From Acidobacteriota bacterium (GTDB taxonomy: Bacteria > Acidobacteriota > UBA6911 > RPQK01): a DNA stretch of 9,251 nucleotides. Location of the stretch: NCBI GenBank assembly GCA_003819755.1, contig RPQK01000256.1:1-9251 (forward strand), given 5' to 3'. A program made the translations under genes and the position numbers. Of the stretch, positions 1-6,050 are shown piece after piece. The stretch's first letter is position 1; each line of letters starts with the position of its first letter. The notes beneath the pieces are model-generated. The model saw only the letters and a program-made list of their open reading frames with translations, was not told the DNA's origin and searched no databases.

Positions 1-91
1 CGCAGGCGTCGCTGGGAGCGCAGGCGTCGCTGGGAGCGCAGGCGTCGCTGGGAGCGCAGGCGTCGCTCCCAGCGACGCCTGCGCTCCCAGC
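1..91. repeat. 18-bp tandem repeat ending in a 21-bp inverted repeat
   Basis: The unit CGCAGGCGTCGCTGGGAG occurs three times in full (1-18, 19-36, 37-54), and a 13-base partial copy follows (55-67). The array then turns into its own reverse complement: 47-67 pairs perfectly with 71-91, leaving a 3-base CCC loop. Because 18 is divisible by three, the array stays in the frame of the downstream gene and reads as QASLGA repeats followed by an Ala/Pro/Leu-rich tract. It therefore lies inside a coding frame rather than between genes. The array touches the first base of the window, so the number of copies to the left is unknown. Assembly error at such a palindromic contig-edge repeat is a real possibility. 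Arrays and hairpins of this kind are common as dispersed elements in large genomes, but I cannot count copies here. Confidence 0.9.
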
Positions 92-803
92 AACCCTCAC
101 CCTCGACATCCTGCTCCCCCGGCTGGCCGAATCCAGCGAGAGGTTCTGGAAACAGTTTACGGCCGTGTCATGCAGCGAGACGGTCACGCAACGCAAGCTG
201 GGCAGCAAAGGGAAAATCGCCTATGAGCGCAGCTCATTGTTCGATTACCTCATCGTGATGACCCTCGAGGAGGGCGAGTTGGCGGTCGAGGAGTCCAGGC
301 TCTTGCAGAAAGAGGCCGGGAAGCGCAAACAGATGTCGCTTCTTGTCACCAACGGGTTTCCGACGCTCTCCCTGGTCTTTCATCCCCACTATCAGGAGAG
401 CTTCGAGTACCGGATTGAGGGGGACGACGTAGTTGAGGGGCAGCCGGCCATTCGAATTGCCTTCCGCCAGGTGACCCCGGCCCGCTCCACCACCGCGCTC
501 CGTCTGCGGGGGCACGATTTTCCGCTGGAGCTCAAAGGTAGGGCTTGGGTCGACCCGGGCACCGCGTCCGTGCTTCGAATTGAATCGGGGCTGAAGAAGC
601 CAATGGGTGATCTCGGGCTAGAAGCCCTGGATTGTGCCGTTCGTTACGGGCCAGTCAATTTTCCGGGTCAGCCAGCACCCTACTGGCTGCCTCAGGAAGC
701 GCGCATTGAGGCCCGCACGCGGCATCAGCACTGGCAGAACGTCCACCGGTTCTCAAGTTACAAGCATTTCACGGTGAAATCGGAAACCGAGGTACAGCAA
801 TGA
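3..803 (+). CDS. Conserved secreted protein of unknown function, 5'-truncated
   Basis: The frame is open from position 3 to the TGA at 801-803 (266 residues visible), so the start lies left of the window. The GTG at 165 falls inside the conserved part, has no Shine-Dalgarno sequence and should not be taken as the start. The visible part begins with QASLGA repeats and an Ala/Pro-rich stretch, the kind of linker found after a signal peptide. Then comes a segment starting TLDILLPRLAESSERFWKQF, an SCSETVTQ motif, and a mainly beta region ending in YWLP and a HWQNVHRFSSYKHF-like stretch. From memory this resembles a family of secreted acidobacterial proteins distantly reminiscent of LolA/outer-membrane lipoprotein-sorting folds; no function is established. 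The stop overlaps the next start (ATGA), so it is translationally coupled to the cytochrome b gene. Real gene: confident. Fold and role: weak. Confidence 0.8.
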   Translation, partial: QASLGAQASLGAQASLGAQASLPATPALPATLTLDILLPRLAESSERFWKQFTAVSCSETVTQRKLGSKGKIAYERSSLFDYLIVMTLEEGELAVEESRLLQKEAGKRKQMSLLVTNGFPTLSLVFHPHYQESFEYRIEGDDVVEGQPAIRIAFRQVTPARSTTALRLRGHDFPLELKGRAWVDPGTASVLRIESGLKKPMGDLGLEALDCAVRYGPVNFPGQPAPYWLPQEARIEARTRHQHWQNVHRFSSYKHFTVKSETEVQQ

Positions 804-1705
804 TCAGGGAGCTGGGTCAAGAGAGGGTCGTTTCAAAAGCACCGTGGCGCCCAAGCGGGATCACTCTATTTCAGGTCCTTCTTGTCTGCTGCGTGGTTCT
901 GGCGGTTGCCATTGTCGTGTACGGCTCGGACTACTACCTGCTCGACCAGGTCCACCGGCCTTTCTCTCCGAAGCACAGGCTGCTGAAGCCGGGGGGGTTG
1001 GTTGGCTTGCGTCTGGGAATGGCGGGATTCGCCCTCCTTGCCCTGGTGTACGTGTACGCGCTGAGGAAGCACTGGGGCTGGCTGAGCCGCAGGGGAGAGA
1101 CCAGGGACTGGCTGAACTGTCACGTGGCGGCAGGCCTGCTCGGTCCCGCTCTCATCTGCTTTCACTCTTCCTTCAAGTTTCACGGCCTGGCGGGGATCGC
1201 CTTCTGGATCATGATCGCCCTCGTCATAAGCGGCCTTATCGGCAGATATCTGTATGCCCAGATCCCGCGAAACCTGGAGGCTGCCCAGCTGTTGCTTCGG
1301 CGGCTCGAAGAGACCAAAGCCGAGCTGTACGAACAGCTGAACACGTCCGGGCGGCTCCCGGAACCAAACACCGTCCGGGCTTTTCACCTCCCGGCGCCCG
1401 AGACAATTGCTCGCATGTCAATTTTCGGCGCCACTCTCAGGATTATCCTGCTGGACCTGCTCCGCCCGCTGTACGGCTGGCGGTTGCGCCGCCGTTTCGA
1501 AAAGGAGATCGGTTCGAGCGGGGTGCTGTTGCAGGTTCTGGCGATCACGCGCCAACAAGCGAGGCTCTCAAAGAAGATTCTGTTTTTGTCCCGGGCTCAG
1601 TCGCTTTTTCACCTGTGGCATGTGGTTCACCGTCCGTTCAGCTACACCTTCATCGTCCTGGTGCTGGCCCATCTGACGGTCGCTTTGATCCTGGGTTTCT
1701 ACTGA
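800..1705 (+). CDS. Membrane-bound di-heme cytochrome b (cytochrome b561/ferric-reductase-like)
   Basis: A 301-residue integral membrane protein with about five helices (near residues 21-41, 66-88, 107-126, 130-152 and 280-300) and a long charged loop (153-279). By the positive-inside rule the N-terminus and this loop face the cytoplasm. Two helices carry His pairs with identical x13 spacing, H108/H122 and H277/H291. This spacing is classic for helices that hold two stacked b-type hemes, one near each membrane face, as in bc1-type cytochrome b and ferric reductases. Other histidines (H52, H59, H128, H271, H274) sit near the membrane surface. It probably passes electrons across the membrane or to quinone; partners are inferred. 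The start is supported by GAGGT at 789-793, six bases upstream, and the ATGA overlap with the previous gene. The Fe-S flavoprotein follows after 19 bp and is its likely electron partner. The exact family is uncertain. Confidence 0.8.
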   Translation: MIRELGQERVVSKAPWRPSGITLFQVLLVCCVVLAVAIVVYGSDYYLLDQVHRPFSPKHRLLKPGGLVGLRLGMAGFALLALVYVYALRKHWGWLSRRGETRDWLNCHVAAGLLGPALICFHSSFKFHGLAGIAFWIMIALVISGLIGRYLYAQIPRNLEAAQLLLRRLEETKAELYEQLNTSGRLPEPNTVRAFHLPAPETIARMSIFGATLRIILLDLLRPLYGWRLRRRFEKEIGSSGVLLQVLAITRQQARLSKKILFLSRAQSLFHLWHVVHRPFSYTFIVLVLAHLTVALILGFY

Positions 1706-1712
1706 CCGGATC

Positions 1713-1717
1713 AGGAG
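1713..1717 (+). promoter_or_regulatory. Ribosome binding site fixing a GTG start
   Basis: AGGAG lies seven bases before the GTG at 1725. It supports that GTG as the start of the flavoprotein, so that the hydrophobic N-terminal anchor is part of the protein. Confidence 0.75.
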
Positions 1718-1724
1718 AAGAATC

Positions 1725-3152
1725 GTGGAGACATTCCTTTTGTTCCTTTTCACCGTGGCCCTTACCGGCTTCTTTGTTCGGCGTTACCTGGCAAAGCTCG
1801 CCCCTCCTGGTCAGCAGGCTCACCCGGCGCCGCCCGCCGGCCAGGGCGGTTTTGAGCGATGCCCGCGCTGTCAGAAACCCACGATGGGAGCTCCATCGTT
1901 TTGCCCGCATTGCGGCGCCGCCTTTTCCATGTGGAAGATCAACAGGGCACCCGTCCAGGCGGCGAATACATCCGGCGCCCCGGCGCCTCTCAGGCCGGTC
2001 ATAAACGCCAGCGTTTGCATGGGTTGCGGCAGTTGTGCCAAGGGTTGTCCGGAGGTAGGGGCCCTGCAGGTGATCAATGGCAAAAGCCGGCTGGTACGGC
2101 CCGAACTGTGCGTTTCCCACGGCCGCTGCGCTACGGCCTGCCCTACCGGCGCGCTCACGCTGTCTCACGACACGGCGGTGCAGACGCTGCGGGTCCCGCT
2201 TCTTAGCGAGCACTTCGAAACGAGTGTCCCGGGGCTGTTCGTGATCGGTGAGTTGGGAGGCAACGGCTTCATCCGAAGTTCAATCAACGAAGGCCGCCTG
2301 GTCGTGGAACACTTGCGGGGACTGCTTGGCAATCCCCGTCCCGCCGAGTCCGACTTGCTCGATCTGGTCATTGTCGGCTCGGGTCCGGCCGGACTGAGCG
2401 CCTCTCTCACGGCGCACCAGTACGGTTTGAAATACCTGACCCTCGAGCAGGGCGAAGTGGCGTCAACCATCCGCCATTACCCGCGTCACAAGTTTGTCAT
2501 GGCGGAACCGGTCGACATCCCGCTATATGGCAACCTGTATATCGGAGATGGAGCCAAGGAAACGCTCCTGGCGGTCTGGGATACTATCGTCAAAAACACC
2601 GGCATCCACCTGAGGACCAAGGAGAGGGTCGAAACCATCGTCCGCGAGGAGGAGGGCTTCCGGGTAGGAACCGGCCAGGGGAGTTATCGGACCCGGTATG
2701 TCGTGCTGGCCATCGGGAAACAGGGAGTGCCGCGCCGCCTGGGTGTTCCCGGCGAGGAAAGCAACAAGGTCTTCTACCGGCTGATCGAGGCGGAGACCTA
2801 TCGAGACCAGGACATCCTCGTCGTCGGCGGTGGTGATTCGGCTTTAGAAGCGGCAGTGGCGCTGGCTCGCGTCGACGGAAACCGGGTTACTGTGGCGTAC
2901 CGGGGAAACGATTTTCAGCGAGCACGGGAAAGGAACCGCCAGCAGCTTGAGGCCGAGGAAGCAACCGGCAAGATCCGAGTCCTGCGGAGCAGCCAGGTTG
3001 CCGAGATCCTGGAAGACCGCGTCAAAGTAAGTGTAGCTGGTTCGGTTCTCGACTTTCCCAACCACTTCGTCTTCGTCCTCGCCGGCGGCGAATCACCCGA
3101 AGATTTCCTCCGCAAGACGGGAGTCAAGATTGTGGAGAAGAGGATTTCGTAG
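1725..3152 (+). CDS. Membrane-anchored ferredoxin/FAD-NAD(P)H oxidoreductase (4Fe-4S and thioredoxin-reductase-like domains)
   Basis: This 475-residue protein has five visible parts. Residues 1-18 are a hydrophobic anchor. Residues 46-63 form a zinc ribbon (C46-x2-C49, C60-x2-C63). Residues 98-140 form a ferredoxin domain: the first cluster has C98, C101, C104 and C108-P; the second has C129, H132, C135 and C139-P, with His replacing the second Cys. Residues 167-198 (VPGLFVIGELGG onward) resemble the C-terminal signature of FAD oxidoreductases. Residues 212-475 hold an FAD Rossmann motif (VIVGSGPAGLSA, 215-226) and an NAD(P)H motif (VVGGGDSALEAA, 366-377). The redox CxxC of true thioredoxin reductases is absent, as in YpdA-like and ferredoxin-NADP reductase-like enzymes. 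It probably moves electrons between NAD(P)H, FAD and Fe-S centres and hands them to, or takes them from, the cytochrome b encoded just upstream. Direction and physiological acceptor are not shown by the sequence. Confidence 0.85.
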   Translation: METFLLFLFTVALTGFFVRRYLAKLAPPGQQAHPAPPAGQGGFERCPRCQKPTMGAPSFCPHCGAAFSMWKINRAPVQAANTSGAPAPLRPVINASVCMGCGSCAKGCPEVGALQVINGKSRLVRPELCVSHGRCATACPTGALTLSHDTAVQTLRVPLLSEHFETSVPGLFVIGELGGNGFIRSSINEGRLVVEHLRGLLGNPRPAESDLLDLVIVGSGPAGLSASLTAHQYGLKYLTLEQGEVASTIRHYPRHKFVMAEPVDIPLYGNLYIGDGAKETLLAVWDTIVKNTGIHLRTKERVETIVREEEGFRVGTGQGSYRTRYVVLAIGKQGVPRRLGVPGEESNKVFYRLIEAETYRDQDILVVGGGDSALEAAVALARVDGNRVTVAYRGNDFQRARERNRQQLEAEEATGKIRVLRSSQVAEILEDRVKVSVAGSVLDFPNHFVFVLAGGESPEDFLRKTGVKIVEKRIS

Positions 3153-3157
3153 GGGGC

Positions 3158-3724
3158 TTACGGTTGCCGGTTTTGTCGATCACGCTCACTCAGGCGCACC
3201 CTAGTCATGCGCTCGCGCATGCCCCCGTGTTCGACAAAAGCACTTTCCTGGCTGCCAATTTGGCGGTCCAACAGATAGATTGTGACCTTGACGAGCCCAA
3301 TGATCACGTTGGCAGCGACGGCCGGGTCCGGGTGTTCTATGCCTTTGCGGAAGGCCTCGTAATTCGCATTTGGAGCCCGGACAAGTTGCCTGAGGCGTCG
3401 AGCGTACGGGTGTTCCTTTGACCACTCAGCGACCTCGTGGCCCCGCAAATAGTCGCGGTAGTCAAGTAAGAGCTCATGCAGGCTAGCCCGAGCGACGTTT
3501 GTCAGCTTGATCTCGGTCTCGGTTGACGTAGCTGACGCCATGCTTCCCTCAGCAATTTTCTGTTTCCCCGAGCGTGCCGCTTGGATCATCTGGTCGACCG
3601 TTCGGTCCCGAGAATTGACGAAACGACGGCAGAAATGCACGGTTGCGTCGTAAACAATTTCGGCCCTTTGATACGAAAGCAAGTTTCTGTACCCGCCATG
3701 GGCGGGTATAAAGCCCTTTGGCAT
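3158..3724 (-). CDS. Four-helix-bundle protein (23S rRNA intervening-sequence protein-like, suffix-domain type)
   Basis: A 188-residue, largely helical protein. The conserved core is LLSYQRAEIVYDATVHFCRR (14-33), RDRTVDQMIQAARSGKQKIAEG (39-60) and the TSTETEIKLTNVARASLHEL segment (66-85). The C-terminal tail has the GGMRERMTRVRL motif (166-177). These match, from memory, the four-helix-bundle suffix-domain family, related to the 23S rRNA intervening-sequence proteins and to Avd of diversity-generating retroelements. Such proteins often form oligomers and bind nucleic acid, but the cellular role of stand-alone copies is not known. No reverse transcriptase or rRNA is present here. A GGGGAG Shine-Dalgarno (3731-3736) lies six bases before the ATG. 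A large inverted repeat begins 14 bases upstream of the start. The gene converges on the flavoprotein with 5 bp between stop codons and runs against all its neighbours, which suggests an inserted accessory gene. Confidence 0.85.
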   Translation of the reverse strand: MPKGFIPAHGGYRNLLSYQRAEIVYDATVHFCRRFVNSRDRTVDQMIQAARSGKQKIAEGSMASATSTETEIKLTNVARASLHELLLDYRDYLRGHEVAEWSKEHPYARRLRQLVRAPNANYEAFRKGIEHPDPAVAANVIIGLVKVTIYLLDRQIGSQESAFVEHGGMRERMTRVRLSERDRQNRQP

Positions 3725-3730
3725 GGCTGG

Positions 3731-3736
3731 CTCCCC
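3731..3736 (-). promoter_or_regulatory. Ribosome binding site of the four-helix-bundle gene, next to a hairpin
   Basis: On the minus strand GGGGAG precedes the ATG by six bases. Its upstream edge is one base from the base of the large hairpin at 3738-3841, so folding there could affect ribosome access. Confidence 0.6.
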
Positions 3737-3737
3737 A

Positions 3738-3841
3738 GGGACAGAAGGGACACAAGGGACAGAAGGGACACAAGGGACACTAGTCGCTCTTGTCCCTTCT
3801 GTCGCTTGCGTCCCTTCTGTCCCTTGTGTCCCTTCTGTCCC
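3738..3841. repeat. Large inverted repeat made of 9-bp GGGACA(G/C)AA units
   Basis: The left arm (3738-3773) is two alternating pairs of GGGACAGAA and GGGACACAA, followed by GGGACAC. The right arm (3806-3841) is the reverse complement of those four units with a single mismatch (TTGCGTCCC instead of TTGTGTCCC at 3806-3814). This gives a 36-bp stem with a 32-base loop; the loop holds further degenerate units (TCTTGTCCC, TTCTGTCGC). GGG triplets spaced by six bases in each arm also fit the G-quadruplex pattern, on the plus strand for the left arm and on the minus strand for the right. It lies between the divergently oriented four-helix-bundle and glycoside hydrolase genes, directly upstream of the former. 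If transcribed it would be a very stable leader hairpin. I recall similar GGGACA-type arrays beside four-helix-bundle genes in other bacteria, but cannot verify that here. Confidence 0.9.
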
Positions 3842-3945
3842 TCAAGAATCACGCCCCTGTATAAATAACGCTCCACTTCCAAAAACTACGAAACTATTTT
3901 TGCCCTGTTGAGCAATTTCCCCGAATCGGTTATCGTCGCCTCGTT
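3842..3945. promoter_or_regulatory. AT-richer divergent promoter region (weak candidates)
   Basis: This stretch between the hairpin and the hydrolase start is richer in A/T than its surroundings and must hold the promoters for two divergent genes. For the plus strand, TTGAGC (3908-3913) and TATCGT (3931-3936) are 17 bases apart, but the start codon at 3946 then leaves almost no leader. For the minus strand, TATACA (complement of 3858-3863) could be a -10 box, with no convincing -35. If it is used, the large hairpin is transcribed in the leader of the four-helix-bundle mRNA. No clear Shine-Dalgarno precedes the ATG at 3946. None of these boxes is strong. Confidence 0.3.
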
Positions 3946-6024
3946 ATGAAAAATCCGAACCGCCGCACTTTTATTCAGGTCTGCACGCTCGCAACTGCGA
4001 TCAAGCTTCCTTCAAGCGATCCAATTCCAGGCCTCGTGTTAAAACCCGAACAGCTGCTTGGCAAGCTGAAAGAGGATGGGCGGGACGCCCCGATTCCCGG
4101 CGCCATCTGGTACAAGTCGGAAGCCGAGGGAGACGGGTTGCTCTACCGATTTAAACCGGGAAGCCTGGTCGCGGCCCGCTACCTGACGGCCGACACTCTT
4201 CTTGACGGCGCCTTTCAAACGGTCTTTCAACTGATTCTCCAGGAGGGCGAGAGCGGACCGGCTTTCAGGCTCGGCTTTGCGCTTCTTAATCAGTGCTCGG
4301 CCAGGATCCGAATGCCGCTGAGCGCCGTCGATCAGAACCGCTGGATGTTCCAGAGAGAAGGGGCTTGGCTGAAGCCGCTGGCCGGCGGAGCCCGGGTGAG
4401 CCTGGAACGGGTTGACCGCATGATGCTCCGGGTTCTGAGAAGCGGCGGCCGCCCGTCTCGCTGGTGCCTGACGACCTTTTCCGCCGCTCTCGAAGAGGTG
4501 CCCAAGCTCTCCGAGCTGGTCCTTCCGAAAGGCGCGTTAATAGACGAGCTCGGACAAAGCCGGCTGCACCAGTGGCCAACCAGGAGCAAGAACCGCACGG
4601 AGGTAACGGAGAGGCTTAAGAAGCAACTCGGATCTGCCTCTGCGCATGCGTTTCCGCCGGCTTTCAGCCGGTTCGGTGGGTGGAAAGAAAAGCGCTTCGA
4701 AGCAACCGGCTTCTTCCGCGCACACCACGACGGCAAGCGTTGGTGGCTCGTTGACCCGGAAGGGTATGCGTGGTGGTCCGCCGGCATGGATTGCGTCCGG
4801 GTCGACACCGAGGCCAATTACGACGGCCTGGAGAAGGCTCTTACCTGGCAACCAGAAGCCTCCGAGCGCTACAAAGGCGTCTACGCTGCGCGGGAGACCC
4901 GGAGGGCCAAAAGCATCAATTACCTGGCTGCGAACTTCATCGAGGCGTTCGGGGCGGGCTGGTACGATTCCTGGAAGAAGATCGCGCTCGGAGAATTACG
5001 CCGGCTTGGTTTCAACACTGTCGCCAACTGGTCCGACTGGCAGATCGCCCGGGAAGCCGGCTTTCCCTATGTCCGTCCGCTCTCGCTCCGGCTCCAGAAG
5101 ACGCCGACCATTTATCGCGACTTTCCGGATGTCTTCGCGCCCGATTTCGAGACTGAAAGCCGGCAGTTCGCCCAACAGCTGAGCGAAACCCGCGACGATC
5201 CTGCTTTTGTCGGCTACTTCCTGATGAACGAGCCCACCTGGGGCTTCTCCAGCGAGATCCCCGCCGTCGGCATGCTCTTCAACACTCCGACGTGCGCGAC
5301 TCGCACCGAATTGGCCCGGGTTCTGAAGGCGAAATACACCGATAGTCAGGCCCTATCCGCAGCCTGGGAGGTCGAGACCTCGTTCGAACAGATAGACCGC
5401 GGAGTCTGGAAGAATGCGATCAAGGGCAAGGCATTGAAAGACCTGGAAGAGTTCAGCGGGATCATGACCGAAAGGTTCTTCAAGACTCTGAGCCAGGCTT
5501 GCCGCGAAGTCGATCCGAAGCATCTGAATCTCGGCATCCGCTATCACACCGTCCCTCCTGCCTGGGTGGTAGAGGGGATGCGCACGTTCGACGTCTTCAG
5601 CATGAACTGCTACCGCGAAAAAGTTCCTTACAAAGACACTGAGACCATCAGCCAGATGCTGAAGATGCCGGTTATGATCGGCGAATGGCATTTCGGAGCC
5701 CTCGATGTCGGGCTTCCCGCCTCGGGGATCGGGCATGTGAAAGACCAGGCGGCGCGCGGGCAGGCGTATCGCGTCTACTTGGAAGACGCCGCGGCGAACC
5801 CTTACTGCGTGGGAGTCCACTGGTTCACCCTCTACGACCAGTCGGCCCTGGGCCGGTTTGACGGAGAGAACTACAACATCGGTTTTCTCGACGTTTGCAA
5901 CCGTCCTTACGAGGGAATCGGCAATGCGGCGCGCGCCAGCCACGAACGGCTTTACGAGGTGGCTTCCGGCGCGGTACCGAAATACTCTGAGGCACCCGAG
6001 TATCTGCCCAAGTTGTTCATGTGA
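3946..6024 (+). CDS. Secreted clan GH-A glycoside hydrolase, GH50 (agarase/beta-galactosidase)-like
   Basis: This 692-residue protein opens with NRRTFIQ (5-11), a twin-arginine-like motif, and a short hydrophobic run without an obvious cleavage site, so Tat export is plausible but not certain. Residues about 50-200 look like an N-terminal beta domain. Residues about 250-650 form the expected (beta/alpha)8 barrel. RAHHDGKRWWLVDPEGYAWW (258-277) is a characteristic barrel entry. FLMNEPTWGFS (425-435) holds the likely acid/base Glu429, and MIGEWHFGALD (577-587) the likely nucleophile Glu580. HWFTLYDQSALGRFDGENYN (624-643) is typical of GH50-like enzymes. The roughly 150-residue spacing of the two Glu residues fits a retaining clan GH-A enzyme. 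Agar is an unlikely substrate in a terrestrial acidobacterium; a galactan or other beta-glycan is possible but cannot be read from sequence. There is no clear Shine-Dalgarno. A secreted protein follows after 26 bp. Confidence 0.8.
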   Translation: MKNPNRRTFIQVCTLATAIKLPSSDPIPGLVLKPEQLLGKLKEDGRDAPIPGAIWYKSEAEGDGLLYRFKPGSLVAARYLTADTLLDGAFQTVFQLILQEGESGPAFRLGFALLNQCSARIRMPLSAVDQNRWMFQREGAWLKPLAGGARVSLERVDRMMLRVLRSGGRPSRWCLTTFSAALEEVPKLSELVLPKGALIDELGQSRLHQWPTRSKNRTEVTERLKKQLGSASAHAFPPAFSRFGGWKEKRFEATGFFRAHHDGKRWWLVDPEGYAWWSAGMDCVRVDTEANYDGLEKALTWQPEASERYKGVYAARETRRAKSINYLAANFIEAFGAGWYDSWKKIALGELRRLGFNTVANWSDWQIAREAGFPYVRPLSLRLQKTPTIYRDFPDVFAPDFETESRQFAQQLSETRDDPAFVGYFLMNEPTWGFSSEIPAVGMLFNTPTCATRTELARVLKAKYTDSQALSAAWEVETSFEQIDRGVWKNAIKGKALKDLEEFSGIMTERFFKTLSQACREVDPKHLNLGIRYHTVPPAWVVEGMRTFDVFSMNCYREKVPYKDTETISQMLKMPVMIGEWHFGALDVGLPASGIGHVKDQAARGQAYRVYLEDAAANPYCVGVHWFTLYDQSALGRFDGENYNIGFLDVCNRPYEGIGNAARASHERLYEVASGAVPKYSEAPEYLPKLFM

Positions 6025-6037
6025 GGGTGCGTCAGTC

Positions 6038-6043
6038 AAGGAG
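6038..6043 (+). promoter_or_regulatory. Ribosome binding site deciding the ATG start at 6051
   Basis: AAGGAG lies seven bases before the ATG at 6051. This rules against the in-frame GTG at 6021, which has no such site and would put a hydrophilic, basic extension before the signal peptide. Confidence 0.8.
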
Positions 6044-6050
6044 TCAAGAA

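Noticed and set aside
1..67. CRISPR-like direct repeats
   Set aside because: Units follow one another without spacers and are only 18 bp; the array is a plain tandem repeat inside a coding frame.
844..2004. Long plus-strand frame of 386 codons across the cytochrome b and flavoprotein genes
   Set aside because: It overlaps two well-supported genes in another frame, and its product is Arg/Pro/Gly-rich without domains, as expected from a shifted frame in GC-rich DNA.
3158..3724. Diversity-generating retroelement (because of the Avd-like fold)
   Set aside because: No reverse transcriptase, template repeat or variable-repeat target is present in the window.
3738..3841. CRISPR array or transposon terminal inverted repeats
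   Set aside because: Units are 9 bp with no spacers, and the arms are only 32 bases apart with nothing encoded between them.
3581..3882. Short frames on both strands through the 9-bp repeat (TRDRRDT-like and VSLVSLLSL-like products)
   Set aside because: They only translate the repeat units; the unit length is a multiple of three, so all frames stay open without implying a gene.
6021..6050. GTG at 6021 as the start of the secreted protein, overlapping the hydrolase stop
   Set aside because: The ATG at 6051 has AAGGAG at the right distance and gives a standard signal peptide; the GTG would add a basic, polar extension and has no binding site.
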